Origin: Nematostella vectensis
Lineage: Eukaryota > Cnidaria > Anthozoa > Actiniaria > Edwardsiidae
Direction: 5' to 3'
Assembly: GCF_932526225.1 (NCBI RefSeq)
Contig: NC_064045.1
Span: 1,644,501-1,708,500 of the forward strand
DNA: 64,000 nucleotides
Part shown: positions 1 through 10,500 of the stretch, piece by piece
Position numbering within the stretch: position 1 is the first letter of the stretch
How the letters are laid out: each line of letters begins with the position of its first letter
The notes under the pieces: generated by a model
What the model was told of the DNA's origin: nothing
Databases searched by the model: none
What the model saw: only the letters and a program-made list of their open reading frames with translations
Position numbers and translations under genes: made by a program

Positions 1-388
1 CTGGCGCGCATCGTATCACGTGGGGTCTGTTTATACCAAGGGCCTGTTTTTCGTCCTATACGCGCGTGAAATATAACGATGACTGAAATGAAATAAAAAA
101 TGATTAAGCAAAAAAAAGTATCGATAAGCAATAGAAAAAAATGTAGAGCCAATTGCCCCAGTATCGACCCCCGAAGATCAGATTATACGAGAGTTAAACT
201 CATCAACACTAGATGATTTGGCGGGTGGGTGCCCAATGGAGATTGCTGCGCTCGGTAACCATGGCAACCATGTCACCGTCCCAACCCAACCACTACCAAC
301 CCAAAATACCAGATCGAATAAGTTAAGAGCTCACTAACGGTTTAATAGCCCTATACGGTTACAAAGCTGTGCAAACTAAAGTACTGCC
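1..388. other. Flank of DIRS-type element, nothing recognised
   Basis: No coding similarity is visible on either strand. The stretch lies just beyond the stop of the decayed tyrosine recombinase and may include that element's terminal repeat. I could not find a matching inverted copy at the other end of the element. Confidence 0.4.
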
Positions 389-1389
389 GCTACACCGCAG
401 ACGCTAAACGGCGTGACGCCCCAACTAGAGCACTGGCCGGAGTGCGAATATACAATTGATACGCCCCACTTCTCCACCGTCCCAAAGTCTGGATCAAATG
501 ATCTGGAATCCCATTCTGGGCCGCTACTGAGGCCGCACCTATTCGGAAACTATGGCTGGAGAAGTTTTCTGGGATACCAGCTGCCGCGACTATCGAGCGC
601 AGCCATGTCGTCAGCTTTGCACGTGTTAACGGTCGGCCATCCTGGAACTAAAAGAGAGGGCCCTGAATATCCCCACTACGAGAGAGCGTCGACAGCACAC
701 AGCGGGTAAGTACCCCGGCCGATGTGGATATAACAGCCCTTGCGGAAGTTATCCGTCTTAGAAGCTTTAATCCACACCCTCACACAAGAGGGGTTAGAGC
801 GTTCGTCGAAAGCCAAGTCGGACAACTGAAGATGGAGCGCCGGACTAAAGCTTTTCGCATTGGGGACCGTGAACTCAGCTGATCTTAGAAAACCAAAGTA
901 AGCCAGATTACACACCGCCCAGAACATGGCATGATCAAGGAGAGCCAGGTCTAAGGAACGAAAGATCACTAACATGATGTTGTAGGATACCGGCAAGCGC
1001 TGTGGTGAGCCAGAGGGACCCTGCGAGCGCTTAATCCCCCGCACTACAAGCTGAAGCCGCTCGCAATTAGAATGAGGGTCCGCATGTCCAGATACGATGT
1101 GTAGCGAGCGCACCGCAGATAGATACACTTTAAAGGATGGGTACCGAATCGACGCTGCCAAATGAGTTACGAATAGGCAGAGTGTCCACTCATCTACTGG
1201 GCACGGGGAACCTGTCGAGTGAAGTCTTCCGAGTTGCTGACAAAATGTCACAAACTTGCGTTGCGCGGACGCGTAAGTACGCCGCGTGGACGGTGCTAAG
1301 CCTTCCAACAGGTACGTTCTGCAGCGTAGTTCTAATGACGAGGGGCCAGCTAGCGCAGCAGTTGGGGTGGAATTGGAGTCGGATGGCAC
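389..1389 (-). pseudogene. Tyrosine recombinase of the DIRS-type element (broken)
   Basis: The N-terminal part (676-1389) has the SAM-like core-binding region and the first catalytic arginine in the segment GFLRSAEF. The C-terminal part, read in another frame at about 389-660, carries the HxxR box (HSFRIGAA), the LGRW motif and the catalytic tyrosine in AYQLYIRTP. The R, H-x-x-R and Y signature of tyrosine recombinases is therefore recognisable. Two lesions break the gene: a frameshift near 676 and an in-frame TAG about 30 nt further downstream. It overlaps the end of the RNase H reading frame by about 40 nt, as expected for this element class. Confidence 0.8.
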
Positions 1390-1916
1390 TCCGCGTACGG
1401 GGCCGCTCTCCTGAACTCCTGGTAACGAAAACGGGACAATGCGTCAGCAATCTGATTGTAGCGCCCCGGGATATGAATGGAGGAAAAGAAGAAATTGAAC
1501 CTTGCCCCTGCAAATAGGAGACTGCGCAACAGATGCATCAACTCAGGTACTTTCGATGTGCGGGAGTTGAGTACCGCGACCACCGCCTCGTTATCGCATC
1601 GGGACAGTACATGACCTCGAAGCCATCCGTGACCCTACACGTGCGCGGCCACGACCACCGGGAACAGCTCCTTGTATGCAATAGAACGCGCTGTCTGATT
1701 CTGTTCCCACCGACCGTTGAACCATGCCCCGCGATCATGCGCCCCATAACCAATCGCCCCCGCGGCATCCGAGGTCACGACGATATTCGCCTTCACATGT
1801 ATTCCAGGAAATAACCAGAAACTTACACCATTCCACACGTAAAGGAAATTATGCCACCACGCTAAGTAAAGCCGAAGAGGTCGATGATACGCCGATGAAA
1901 AGTACGGCCCGGCCAT
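1350..1916 (-). pseudogene. RNase H domain of the DIRS-type element (broken)
   Basis: One reading frame shows the first acidic RNase H motif (TSDAAG), the Glu motif (YKELFPV) and a downstream acidic residue (RCDNEAVV). It ends with the ADALSR segment typical of retroelement RNase H C-termini. A TAG near 1635 interrupts it where a Trp is usual, so this is a point nonsense change. The join to the RT is out of frame near 1870, and some residues seem lost there. Confidence 0.75.
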
Positions 1917-2838
1917 ACTACCTTAGCCGCATGGTGAAGGTGGCCTATCAGCGGCTGGAGTTGGTTGCGGGTGGCCCACTTGCATTCCCGCCATGTCGAT
2001 ACGAGACCGCGGAGAGCCGACAACTTATCGGCCGGCAGGCGTGTAATTTGGGAAGATGAATCTAGCTCTATGCCTAGTACAGTGATCGTGGTGGCGGGCC
2101 CGACACACTCACCTGGGTGCAGTGGCACACCAAGCGACTGACACACTACCCGACAGCGCGATAGGGCCGCGGCGCAATACTGAGAGTTAACTGGGCTGGC
2201 TAGAATAAAATCGTCGAGGTAATGTACCAGGGGGCGCACATTATGATTGATGAGAATCCACTCGACCATGTTCGCGACGCAGTTGGAAATATAAGGCGCT
2301 GCTCCAAGACCGAACGCCAAAGTCAAATCCACATAAAAATCGGCTCGCAATTTCATACCTAGCAGATATCGATCGGAAGGGTGAACCGGAATGTTGCGAT
2401 AAGCCGCCCCCACACCGAATTTCGCGATCTGAGCTCCGGGCCCGAACTGCGCGACCATTTCAATGATCTCGTCCATGCGCACATATTGCAAGGAAAACGC
2501 TACTGCATCGATACCATCGTTAACGCTACAACCCGCCGGGGCGGACAAGTCAACTATTAATCTCCACTTCCCCGGCTGACCCGCCTTAGGAATCACTCCG
2601 AATCCGCTGGTATGGAGGCGCGGTAACGGCGCGCACCGGAAAGGGCCTGCCACCCTACCTAATCTGGCCAAATAGTCGTCGATAACCTGAGGATTTTTGC
2701 GCGCGGAAAGCTTGTTGTCGCGCGCCGATTTGAGCGGGGTAGTACCCTCAAATCCCAGTTTAAAGCCCTCGCGGATCCCTGTTATGACGTACCCGACGCA
2801 TTCCGGTCGTGGGTGATACGCCAGTTCTATTCTCTTTC
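1862..2838 (-). pseudogene. Reverse transcriptase of the DIRS-type element (catalytically damaged)
   Basis: The frame is open from about 2838 to 1862 and shows the RT fingers and palm: VIPKAG followed by WRLIVDLS, the motif A region, and motif C with the YLDD box. At motif A the sequence reads KFGVGAAYRN, where the family has an Asp in the position occupied by the first Gly. That Asp is one of the three metal-binding carboxylates, so polymerase activity is not expected. The codon is GGT, one base from GAT. No start codon is clear, and the upstream part runs into non-coding sequence near 2840. Confidence 0.8.
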
Positions 2839-3491
2839 ACTGCGTTCAGCCGAATAGAAAATATTTATTGTCTAAATTATGAAATAAGAGAGACAACATG
2901 TAGGAGGATAGCAATCCAGCTGGTTTAGTTGAGTAATAACAGTATAGGCGGTCAATATACAATATAATTGGCGAAAATATATCATCGATCATCTGAGGAC
3001 ACAACTAGTACAGTGAGCTGAGAGGCTTTAAGTGAATAACGTGACGCCGAAAACTGCATAATAAGGACATACTAGAATCATGTGACCGAAAAAAGCACAA
3101 AAGAAACAACAACAAACTCATTAGTACCGAAAATAAATTCATTTCCCGAGGGAAGGCCTCTGGGCTTAAAGGGGATACCTGGGACACGGGAGGGAGACCA
3201 TGCCACGCCGTGAATAGAAAGAACAACCTATGCTACCATCCCCCAAGTATAGGCACTATATGTATGTAATCTTTATAAAGAACGAAGAAAGTAGAGGGGT
3301 CAGGCGTCTGCCTAGGAAGGGGAGGGGGGAGACATAAAAAACAGCAACTATGACAAGTACTCTAGTTTATAAGCGTACAAGAACCCTCGTATACACAACT
3401 GCCATACAACAACCTACTAAGGTGCAAGAATACGCGCATAAGATATTAAGTAAAAGTACCATAACTAGTTAGACTACTGTCTCAAAAACAG
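2839..3491. other. Non-coding spacer inside the DIRS-type element
   Basis: The spacer lies between the gag and RT reading frames. It contains purine-rich runs near 3300 but no coherent frame or repeat that I can recognise. Confidence 0.4.
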
Positions 3492-4633
3492 TCAACAAAC
3501 CCCACAGGGTTTGACGATCCTGCTGCCGCCCTGGGCCATCTCAGGCCCACCGCGTGCGCGACTCCTTTCCAGGTAGTGGCTCTGGAGACGACGCTTTCGC
3601 CCTGCGCTCGACGGGCACTCGCGCGCCGGATAGTTCCCGTTCTCGCAGTAAGCGCACTGGTGGGTGTAGCGGCACCCCGGGAAGAAACACTTGGCGAAAT
3701 TCCACGAGCGACACGCTTCCGAACTTGTAGGGCGATCCCTACCGGCTTCCGGGCGGGCGAACTCTCCCGCTGCGCAAACGTTAAATATCTGCGGGTGAAG
3801 TTGGGACCAATCGGTCAGCTTGGCCGCGTCCGCGTGCTCGCGAAACGCTCTATCGTAATTCAGCCATACGCGACCGGCGAACTGGCGAAAAGTGCGCAAA
3901 ATCCCTAAATTGTACAGCAGTAAATCCCGATTCCTCTGAGGGAACTGAGAGCAAAGGATCAGGGCATAGATTGAAAACACACCACGCCCCAATATCCTCG
4001 ATGACCCACCGAGGTCTCTTATTTGCCGTCGTAAGTACAAGATTGCCGTTCATAAAGAGCTGCGGCTCCAAGTTTGCCTCTCGCAGGTTTGAAGTCAAGA
4101 GCTCCACGAACCGCCCACCCACAATTGATGATAACAGTTTGGCAGGGACTGGCGAGAAACCTGGATACAATAAATGGCTCGCCGACCGCCGGAGAATGCA
4201 TCATCATGGGCGCCATGGCCGTCAAGTCAACGCTGCCCGAGGCTACCGATAACGGGAGAGCAGCACTCAAACCCGCCACACCGGACGGCGCCGACGCGAT
4301 AGAGAAAGTGTTGACGGTATCTGGTAACATACCTGGCGTTACGGGAGTCGCCCTGGTACCTGACGCCGGAAAATCCCCGCCGACCCCGTTTTCGTCTCGT
4401 CCTGGACTCGATGTTATTGGTTTTTCAATGCTCGCCGCCGGAAATTGGGCAAAAGAGCGAATCTCCTCCCTCATCACCTCCCGGATAGCTTCCATGAACT
4501 CGCTCGAAGGCCTGTCCTCCATACCGCCGAATAAATGTGACGAAAAAAATAGATCGCTTCCTACGTCTTCCACGAAACGACGTTTGATCAGAGAGGATTT
4601 GCCGCTCGGTGCAAAGCTGCCCTTCGCAAGCAT
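3492..4633 (-). pseudogene. Gag-like protein of the DIRS-type element (broken)
   Basis: Three overlapping frames together form a gag-like protein. The N-terminal part (about 4633-4060) is Ser/Pro/Ala-rich, the middle (about 4100-3960) continues in a second frame, and the C-terminal part (about 3980-3492) continues in a third. The C-terminal part contains a WLNYDRAFREHA segment and then a Cys/His-rich stretch (C-x7-C-x4-C with later H, C-x2-C and C) resembling the nucleic-acid-binding knuckle of DIRS gag proteins. At least two frameshifts make it non-functional. The assignment rests on order and Cys pattern more than on primary similarity. Confidence 0.6.
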
Positions 4634-5775
4634 ACCGCTGCACCACGCGCGCCGGAGACGCTGCCCTGTGTTGTGAGTCTAACCTTGCTTAAATGCGAGC
4701 ATTTAGCCTCATAAAAAAATACATCCAGACATACGCTGATAACGCCGAATGGCAGATAAAGCTTTACGGCTAGGCTGAAGATTTCGACCCCAGCACCGCT
4801 ATCTAGCGAACTGTACAACACAAAGGACCCTGAGGTGTGCAAATGTCGCTCAAATCACGGCGACATCCTCACAGATAGTTGGAGTCAAACCAGCCTAAAC
4901 CTCAGCGCCACACGATTTTCCATTGCAGAGGAATCCGGCAGAATATTTGAGCGCGATTAAGCGGGAGGAAGTGCGATTTTGAGGACGGAACGTGAGGTAT
5001 GTCAAAAAATACTTTCCTACCTTTCACTTCTTTCGTTTAAAATTTCAAATCGCGAATCTTGAATCTTAAAAAAGGCGCTTAAATACGGCCAAAGAACACG
5101 CAAAGAGTAAACATAAACACAACACTAGACTACACACGTCTTTTCAACAAGTTGTTTTTTACTTTTCACTAATTTTGTTTTTCGCCCTAAGGGACAAATA
5201 AAGAGCTTGGGCTACCTGTGGTTACACAAACGCTAATGCAACTTCTTGCGTATGCCTGACGTTACTTTGCTGTGAGAAGTTGTAATGTCAAAAAACGCTT
5301 GCTACGAAGGCTACTAATTTAGATTTGCCGACTACCGACAAAGACCGATAATTCTTACCGACTACCGACAAATTATAAAAGTTTTTAACTGACTACAGAC
5401 ATGCAGACCCCCCATCTAGCCTGCCTAGCGGCTCAAGGGAAGGGGAGGGAGACTGGGGGGAGGGAGAAGAAAGGAAAGCCTGCCCGCAGACTATTGTTCT
5501 AGCCCCATACAAATTGTATATGACAGAATGTCAAATATGCGTGAAATAACGTAGCACATCTGCGCTTAGTGATGTTGTCTTAGCATTTCACAACGGAATG
5601 TTTTTTTTATGTTCATATTAGAAAGGAAATAAATGGTGATCCTAGTATGACACCCTACTCCTATAACTAAGCGAAATATACTGGTTCCGGCGGTTCCACT
5701 TTTTAGTAATGCCGATCAAAGAGCTTTGGTGCAAGAAAATGCCTGCGAGTTGGTTGAGTAAGGAGTTTAAAATTG
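4634..5775. other. Flank with no recognised gene
   Basis: This is AT-rich sequence with a short purine-rich tract near 5440-5475 and a small repeated GACTACCGACAAA motif near 5330-5375. No supportable reading frame was found. Confidence 0.4.
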
Positions 5776-6129
5776 TTTATCGAGCGTTTTGTCGACGAGA
5801 TCCAAAACGACCGAATTTTGCCTTTAAAAAACGAGCAGTTTTTAAGGAATGATTTGTTGGTAATTAATTTTTCAAATCCTTAGCTTCTTGCCGAAGCGAG
5901 AACGAAATCAAAAGCATTTGTGCTTGTAATCGTCCCACTAAACAGCATCATAGAGGATCAGGTCAGCGAACTGGAATCACTGGGGATATCAGCCTGTTCC
6001 CTTGACCTCGATAAATCCATCTTGAGCGGTCGGTTTTCGATCGTTTACAGCTCTGCTGAAAACGCCAAAGACAAGAATTTTACGAAGGCGCTAACACGGG
6101 ACTCAAGGAAAACATCGCTGCCTGCGTAG
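5776..6129 (+). pseudogene. RecQ-like DNA helicase fragment
   Basis: The first part contains ILPLKNEQF, matching the Q-motif region that precedes the Walker A box in RecQ-like helicases often found in cnidarian mobile sequence. A second part from about 5910 reads VIVPLNSIIEDQV and SIVYSSAENA, matching helicase motifs Ia and Ib. The Walker A segment expected between them is absent and stops occur near 5881, so an internal deletion is likely. No other exons are nearby. It is probably a dead fragment carried by a transposon. The family assignment is moderate and the pseudogene status is firm. Confidence 0.55.
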
Positions 6130-6242
6130 TCAACTAAACTCATCTAGTTAGATCGTCATCGTATGAAAACTGTTTAGCTATATCCAATATGCGTAAACTT
6201 GAGCATAGGCGACAAGTTCAGGCTCTTCTATTATTTTTTTAA

Positions 6243-6763
6243 TCATATAGGATGCAACAGGCTACTTATATTGCCAACTTCTTTGTAACCCGGTCTTCAC
6301 AGTACAATTTGCGCTCTTCTGTTCATAATCTTACACAGCCATCCTATCAATCGTTATATATGCATAACTATTTTTACTACCTAATATCACATTTTTGGAA
6401 CCAACTACCTAACTCTGCTAAAGCTGCTAATTCCGTCTCTGAGTTCCGCAAGAACCTACCCGACATCATTCCACATGGCTGCCAATGTAGCAACTGTATT
6501 TAAATTTTCCCTATTTCCCATAATTAGAATTATTATGTAATGTGTAATGTAATCGTTGTCAGTAGTGTTGTCGAGCGTTTGTACCATGAGCTCCCCGAGC
6601 TCGGGAGACTGGGTGACCACTCCTCACGTCATCGACGGAAAATAAATTATTGTATTGTATTATATTGTATTGTATTGTATTGTATTGTATTGTATTGTAT
6701 TGTATTGTATTGTATTGTATTGTATTGTATTGTATTGTATTGTATTGTATTGTATTGTATTGT
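6243..6763 (+). mobile_element. 3' end of a non-LTR retrotransposon (LINE)
   Basis: An open frame at 6252-6501 encodes the short C-terminal tail that follows the RT in many LINE ORF2 proteins: a Y-N-L-R segment, then SHFWNQLPNSAK, then SEFRKNL and a Cys-rich end (CQCSNC). After its stop comes about 140 nt of untranslated sequence and then a pure (TTGTA)n run. Protein tail, short UTR and simple-repeat tail form a 5'-truncated LINE insertion of CR1/L2/Rex type, a group known to end in short tandem repeats rather than poly(A). Confidence 0.7.
6647..6763 (+). repeat. (TTGTA)n microsatellite, LINE tail
   Basis: About 23 copies of a pentanucleotide with a single early variant (TTATA). It sits exactly where the LINE tail is expected and so is read as the 3' repeat of that insertion. 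The unit length makes all three frames open. Confidence 0.9.
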
Positions 6764-7525
6764 AACTCATGTCGTACAGACCAAGGGCATCGATCTCATG
6801 TCTTTAGCGATAACAACACCAAAACTCTCAGCTATTTTGCTCTCTTTAAAAATATTGGCGAACAAATGATAAGTCAGCTTGTTTCCGTATTGAATTTCGA
6901 AGATTTTTGTTGCAATAACGACAGTACTCGTTCCTGGATCTGTTGACTGGATTTAAGTGTTTTTGTTTTTTTCTTTCACGTGGACATACCGGAGAACACA
7001 AAGTGCAAAAAAACAAGACAATTTTCATGTAGCGCGTTTATTTTAATTAGAAACTGAAGTAAAATTACAATGTACACAGTTCATGTGATTGGTTAATTTT
7101 GACAGCTACTTGAGTACACACGCTTAGGGGCGGCGTGGCTATACTAGAACAATGGTCTACCGGCAGGATCTCCTTTCTTCCCCTCCTCCCTTCCCCCCTC
7201 CCCTTCCCTTGAGCCGCTACGCAGCCCTCCTCCCCCCCCCCCCCCCTCACCCCCCATCGAGACCATTAGAAATACCGCTTATTCTGAATAAATATAAATC
7301 ACAAAAATTAGTTCCCTGTGACCTTTATTCTAGGATTTAAGACAATTAAAAAGCATTCATACGAGATGATCAATCGTGAAAATATTCGAATGTTTCGAGC
7401 TAAGTACTGAGACTGACTGGAGACTATGATTGGGAGGGAGATTGGTAAGGCCTTGGGATACCTGTGCTTTGGCGCGTTTCATGGGATTGCAATGTATCCC
7501 GGGAAGGCTTTAGCACGTTTTCAAG
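6764..7525 (+). promoter_or_regulatory. Upstream region of PHF5A
   Basis: About 760 nt separate the LINE tail from the PHF5A start codon. A long pyrimidine tract (about 7168-7255, with a C run near 7230) lies 270 nt upstream. No TATA box is convincing close to the gene. The region most likely holds the promoter by position only. Confidence 0.35.
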
Positions 7526-7577
7526 ATGGCGAAGCATCACCCCGATCTGATTATGTGCAGAAAACAACCCGGCGTGG
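7526..7577 (+). CDS. PHF5A: PHF5A exon 1
   Basis: Encodes residues 1-17 and the first base of codon 18. The ATG is in the context AAGATGG. The donor is GTAAGA, phase 1. The following intron is only 82 nt and ends in a TTTTTTCAG acceptor. Confidence 0.96.
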
Positions 7578-10500
7578 GTAAGAAAGCGACTCTCTTTAAC
7601 TCTTTTTCACCGTGGATATCAACACAATACTAACAATAGACATGTCCTATTTTTTTCAGCTATAGGACGCCTGTGCGAAAAATGTAAGTTGTGATAGTAC
7701 CAAAGCTTTTAGTTAAGCTTACTTCGACTCGAGTTCGGAAATGTTAAAATGTTCTAAATCAGGTGGATATAGGTTTACTTTGGTAATTTCTGATGGAGGT
7801 TTTGAGTTCAGGTCTATAAGTCACTTCTAGACGCATAAAGGCGCGATATCGAACTTTTCTGGCACTTTGATATTTATACGATATTTATCACTCATCTAAA
7901 ATCGGATATACTTAAATAATATATTCTTTCACAGAGTTCTAGTATCAAATATTTAGTCGATATTATAACAAAGCTCACAAATCTAATTTCTGATACTTAT
8001 CAGATCTTATACCCTTAGAACTGCCATGTTGAACCTAGATAATTGCATCTCATGACTTGATAATATCAGATAATATCACAAGATTTACACATAGAAAGTC
8101 CATCTAATTACTGATATATATCAGATACTAAACTTAAGAACTGCTGTGTTGAACCTTGATTATTGCATCTCACGACTTGATAATATCATAAATATCACAT
8201 ATAGACTCGCTCTACAAACGTGACAGTCACAGTAGATTTTGTAGTCGAATATCCGATAATATCGAGGGTTCAGCAGAAAGGAGGAAGGAATCTCTATAGA
8301 TATCTAGTAGATTCTAATAAGATCATCTCTGATAATATTGCAACATCAAGGGTTCAGCAGAAGGAAAGGGGGGTTTCTAAATAGACATCTAGTAGATTCT
8401 AATAAGATAATCTCCGATAGTGTCACAATATCCAGGGTCCAGCAGAGGAAAGGAGGGTATCTAAATAGACATCTAGTAGATTCTAATAAGATAATCTCCG
8501 ATGATATCACAATATCAAGGGTTCAGCAGAAGGGAAGGGGGGTTTCTAAATAGACATCTAGTAGATTTTAATAAGATAATCTCCAATAATAACACAATAT
8601 CGAGGGTCTAGCAGAGAGGACGTAGGAATCTCTATAGATATCTAGTAGATTATAATAAGATAATCTCTGATAATATTGCAATATCAAGGGGTAAAGCAGA
8701 TGGAAGGAGAGGATCTAAAAAGACATCTAGTAGATTCTAATAAGATAATCTCTGATAATATCACAATATAAAGGGGTAAAGCAGATGGAAGGAGAGGATC
8801 TAAATAGACATCTAGTAGATTCTAATAAGGTAATCTCCAATAATATCACAATATCAAGGGTTCAGCAGAAGAAAAGGGGGGTTTCTAAATAGACATCTAG
8901 TAGATGATAATATGATAAACTCTGATAATATCACAAAATCAAGGAGAGGAGAGGAAAGGGGTCTTACCACTATCTAATAGCATGTAATAAGAGGAAAACA
9001 ATGTGATAATGTTCGATATCGCGCCTATCTCTCTTGACGATTTCATCTGGATGAGTCTGTCTCACGTTCACCCAACGAAACGAAACTCCCATGGTGGTAA
9101 AGAGTATTTTCGAAAAGGCCCCAAATTAAATTCATGATTGGGGTATGTTTACTTTCGTGACTCGTGGTTTTGCTAAATTAGTAAAACTCGACCATAGATG
9201 CCGAGAATAACTTAAACCTGAATAAATGTAATAGATTTTCGAATAAACATGACCTTATATAGATTGTTGATCAATAAAATAGATTTGTCGGTTAAACTGC
9301 ATTGAATGTACTGAGTCTCCAAGTGATTGTATATTAAATCATAATATTCATGAGCAAAGCAAAAGTTAAACCTGTGATTCGTGAAAGCTTCTTTTTTTAA
9401 ATTCATTATTCATAAAAGACTGAAAAATAACTTTGTCATTAGTGTTGGGCTTCGTGTTCTCTTCACCACCCTGTATGCCAATGTGTATTCTCACATATAA
9501 CTGAATTTAAAATTTCTACTCAAATCTTTTTTCATTATTTTACTGTAACACATTTAAAAGGTCTTAATTTTATTTAACTTCTTACTAGATATAAGGTGTA
9601 CCTATTACTAGATATAAGGTGTACCTATTATCATCAACATCTTATTATGTCATGCAATAAGGTACTGTACTTGTACCTATTATCAACCACATCCTATTAT
9701 GTCATGTAATGTCAGTTTCAATTGCTTAGTACTGAGCCAAATGAAGCTTAAAGTAGAACTGAATAGCACTTTTGCAAACTACATTTATCAGAGATTATTG
9801 TCAATGGTATTTTAGCTAAAATGAAACAACTTTTCTGAACTATTTTTCCTGGAGATAGTTAGTGGCTGATAATAAGACAGCATGCCTGATAATAGGACAA
9901 CAAACCACTCTTCGCTAAAAGGCATTTTATCTTAATTGTAGACATCAAGGTAATTTAATCTAGGCTGAATGATTATGACAAATTGTCAAATATTTATTGT
10001 TATAAATATTGAAATCTGAATCTGAGAGATATTTTAGCATAAACCTAAAGTGGCCAATAGTATGAGTATAATATTTAGCCCAACACTTGTTCTATAACTC
10101 CTGAATGCAGCATTGTTAGATATCCAAGAGCTGTTATACATTTTGTTATCTGTTATACGAGTGTGATAGATAAGTAGTTTATTTCAAAACTATTGCATTG
10201 CATGGAAAAGGCTAGATTGCACAATTTACATTGAGTAAAATTTAACAGAATAGTTAATTATATAATACAGATAATAAGAATAAAGAATAAAAAATGCGCT
10301 TTAAAAATGATGATCATGCTATTAAAGATTCTCCAAATTCAAAACACTATTCAGGTCATTGGCCAAATGATTGTATTTTCCATAGTACATAAAATAGATA
10401 TATTATAATCAGAAGATGCAATCTTTATTATTTATCCAAATAATGTTTTTCCATCACCCAACCAAGGTTTACGAAATCACTTGGATTTCCAAAATACCAA

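Larger units (their letters stand above)
389..4640 (-). mobile_element. Decayed DIRS-type (tyrosine recombinase) retrotransposon
   Basis: Reading the minus strand gives, in order, a gag-like protein with a Cys-rich segment, a reverse transcriptase, an RNase H and a tyrosine recombinase. This order, with recombinase and RNase H overlapping in different frames, is the known layout of DIRS-group elements, which integrate with a tyrosine recombinase instead of a DDE integrase. All four parts are damaged: gag needs two frame changes, RT has lost a catalytic Asp, RNase H has an in-frame stop, and the recombinase has a frameshift and a stop. The copy cannot move by itself. G+C content is visibly higher here than in the AT-rich sequence from 4.9 kb onward, in keeping with inserted DNA. 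Exact ends and terminal repeats were not resolved. Confidence 0.8.

Noticed and set aside
676-1583. Plus-strand frames opposite the DIRS-type recombinase as genes
   Set aside because: They are shadows of the minus-strand element, which has recognisable motifs.
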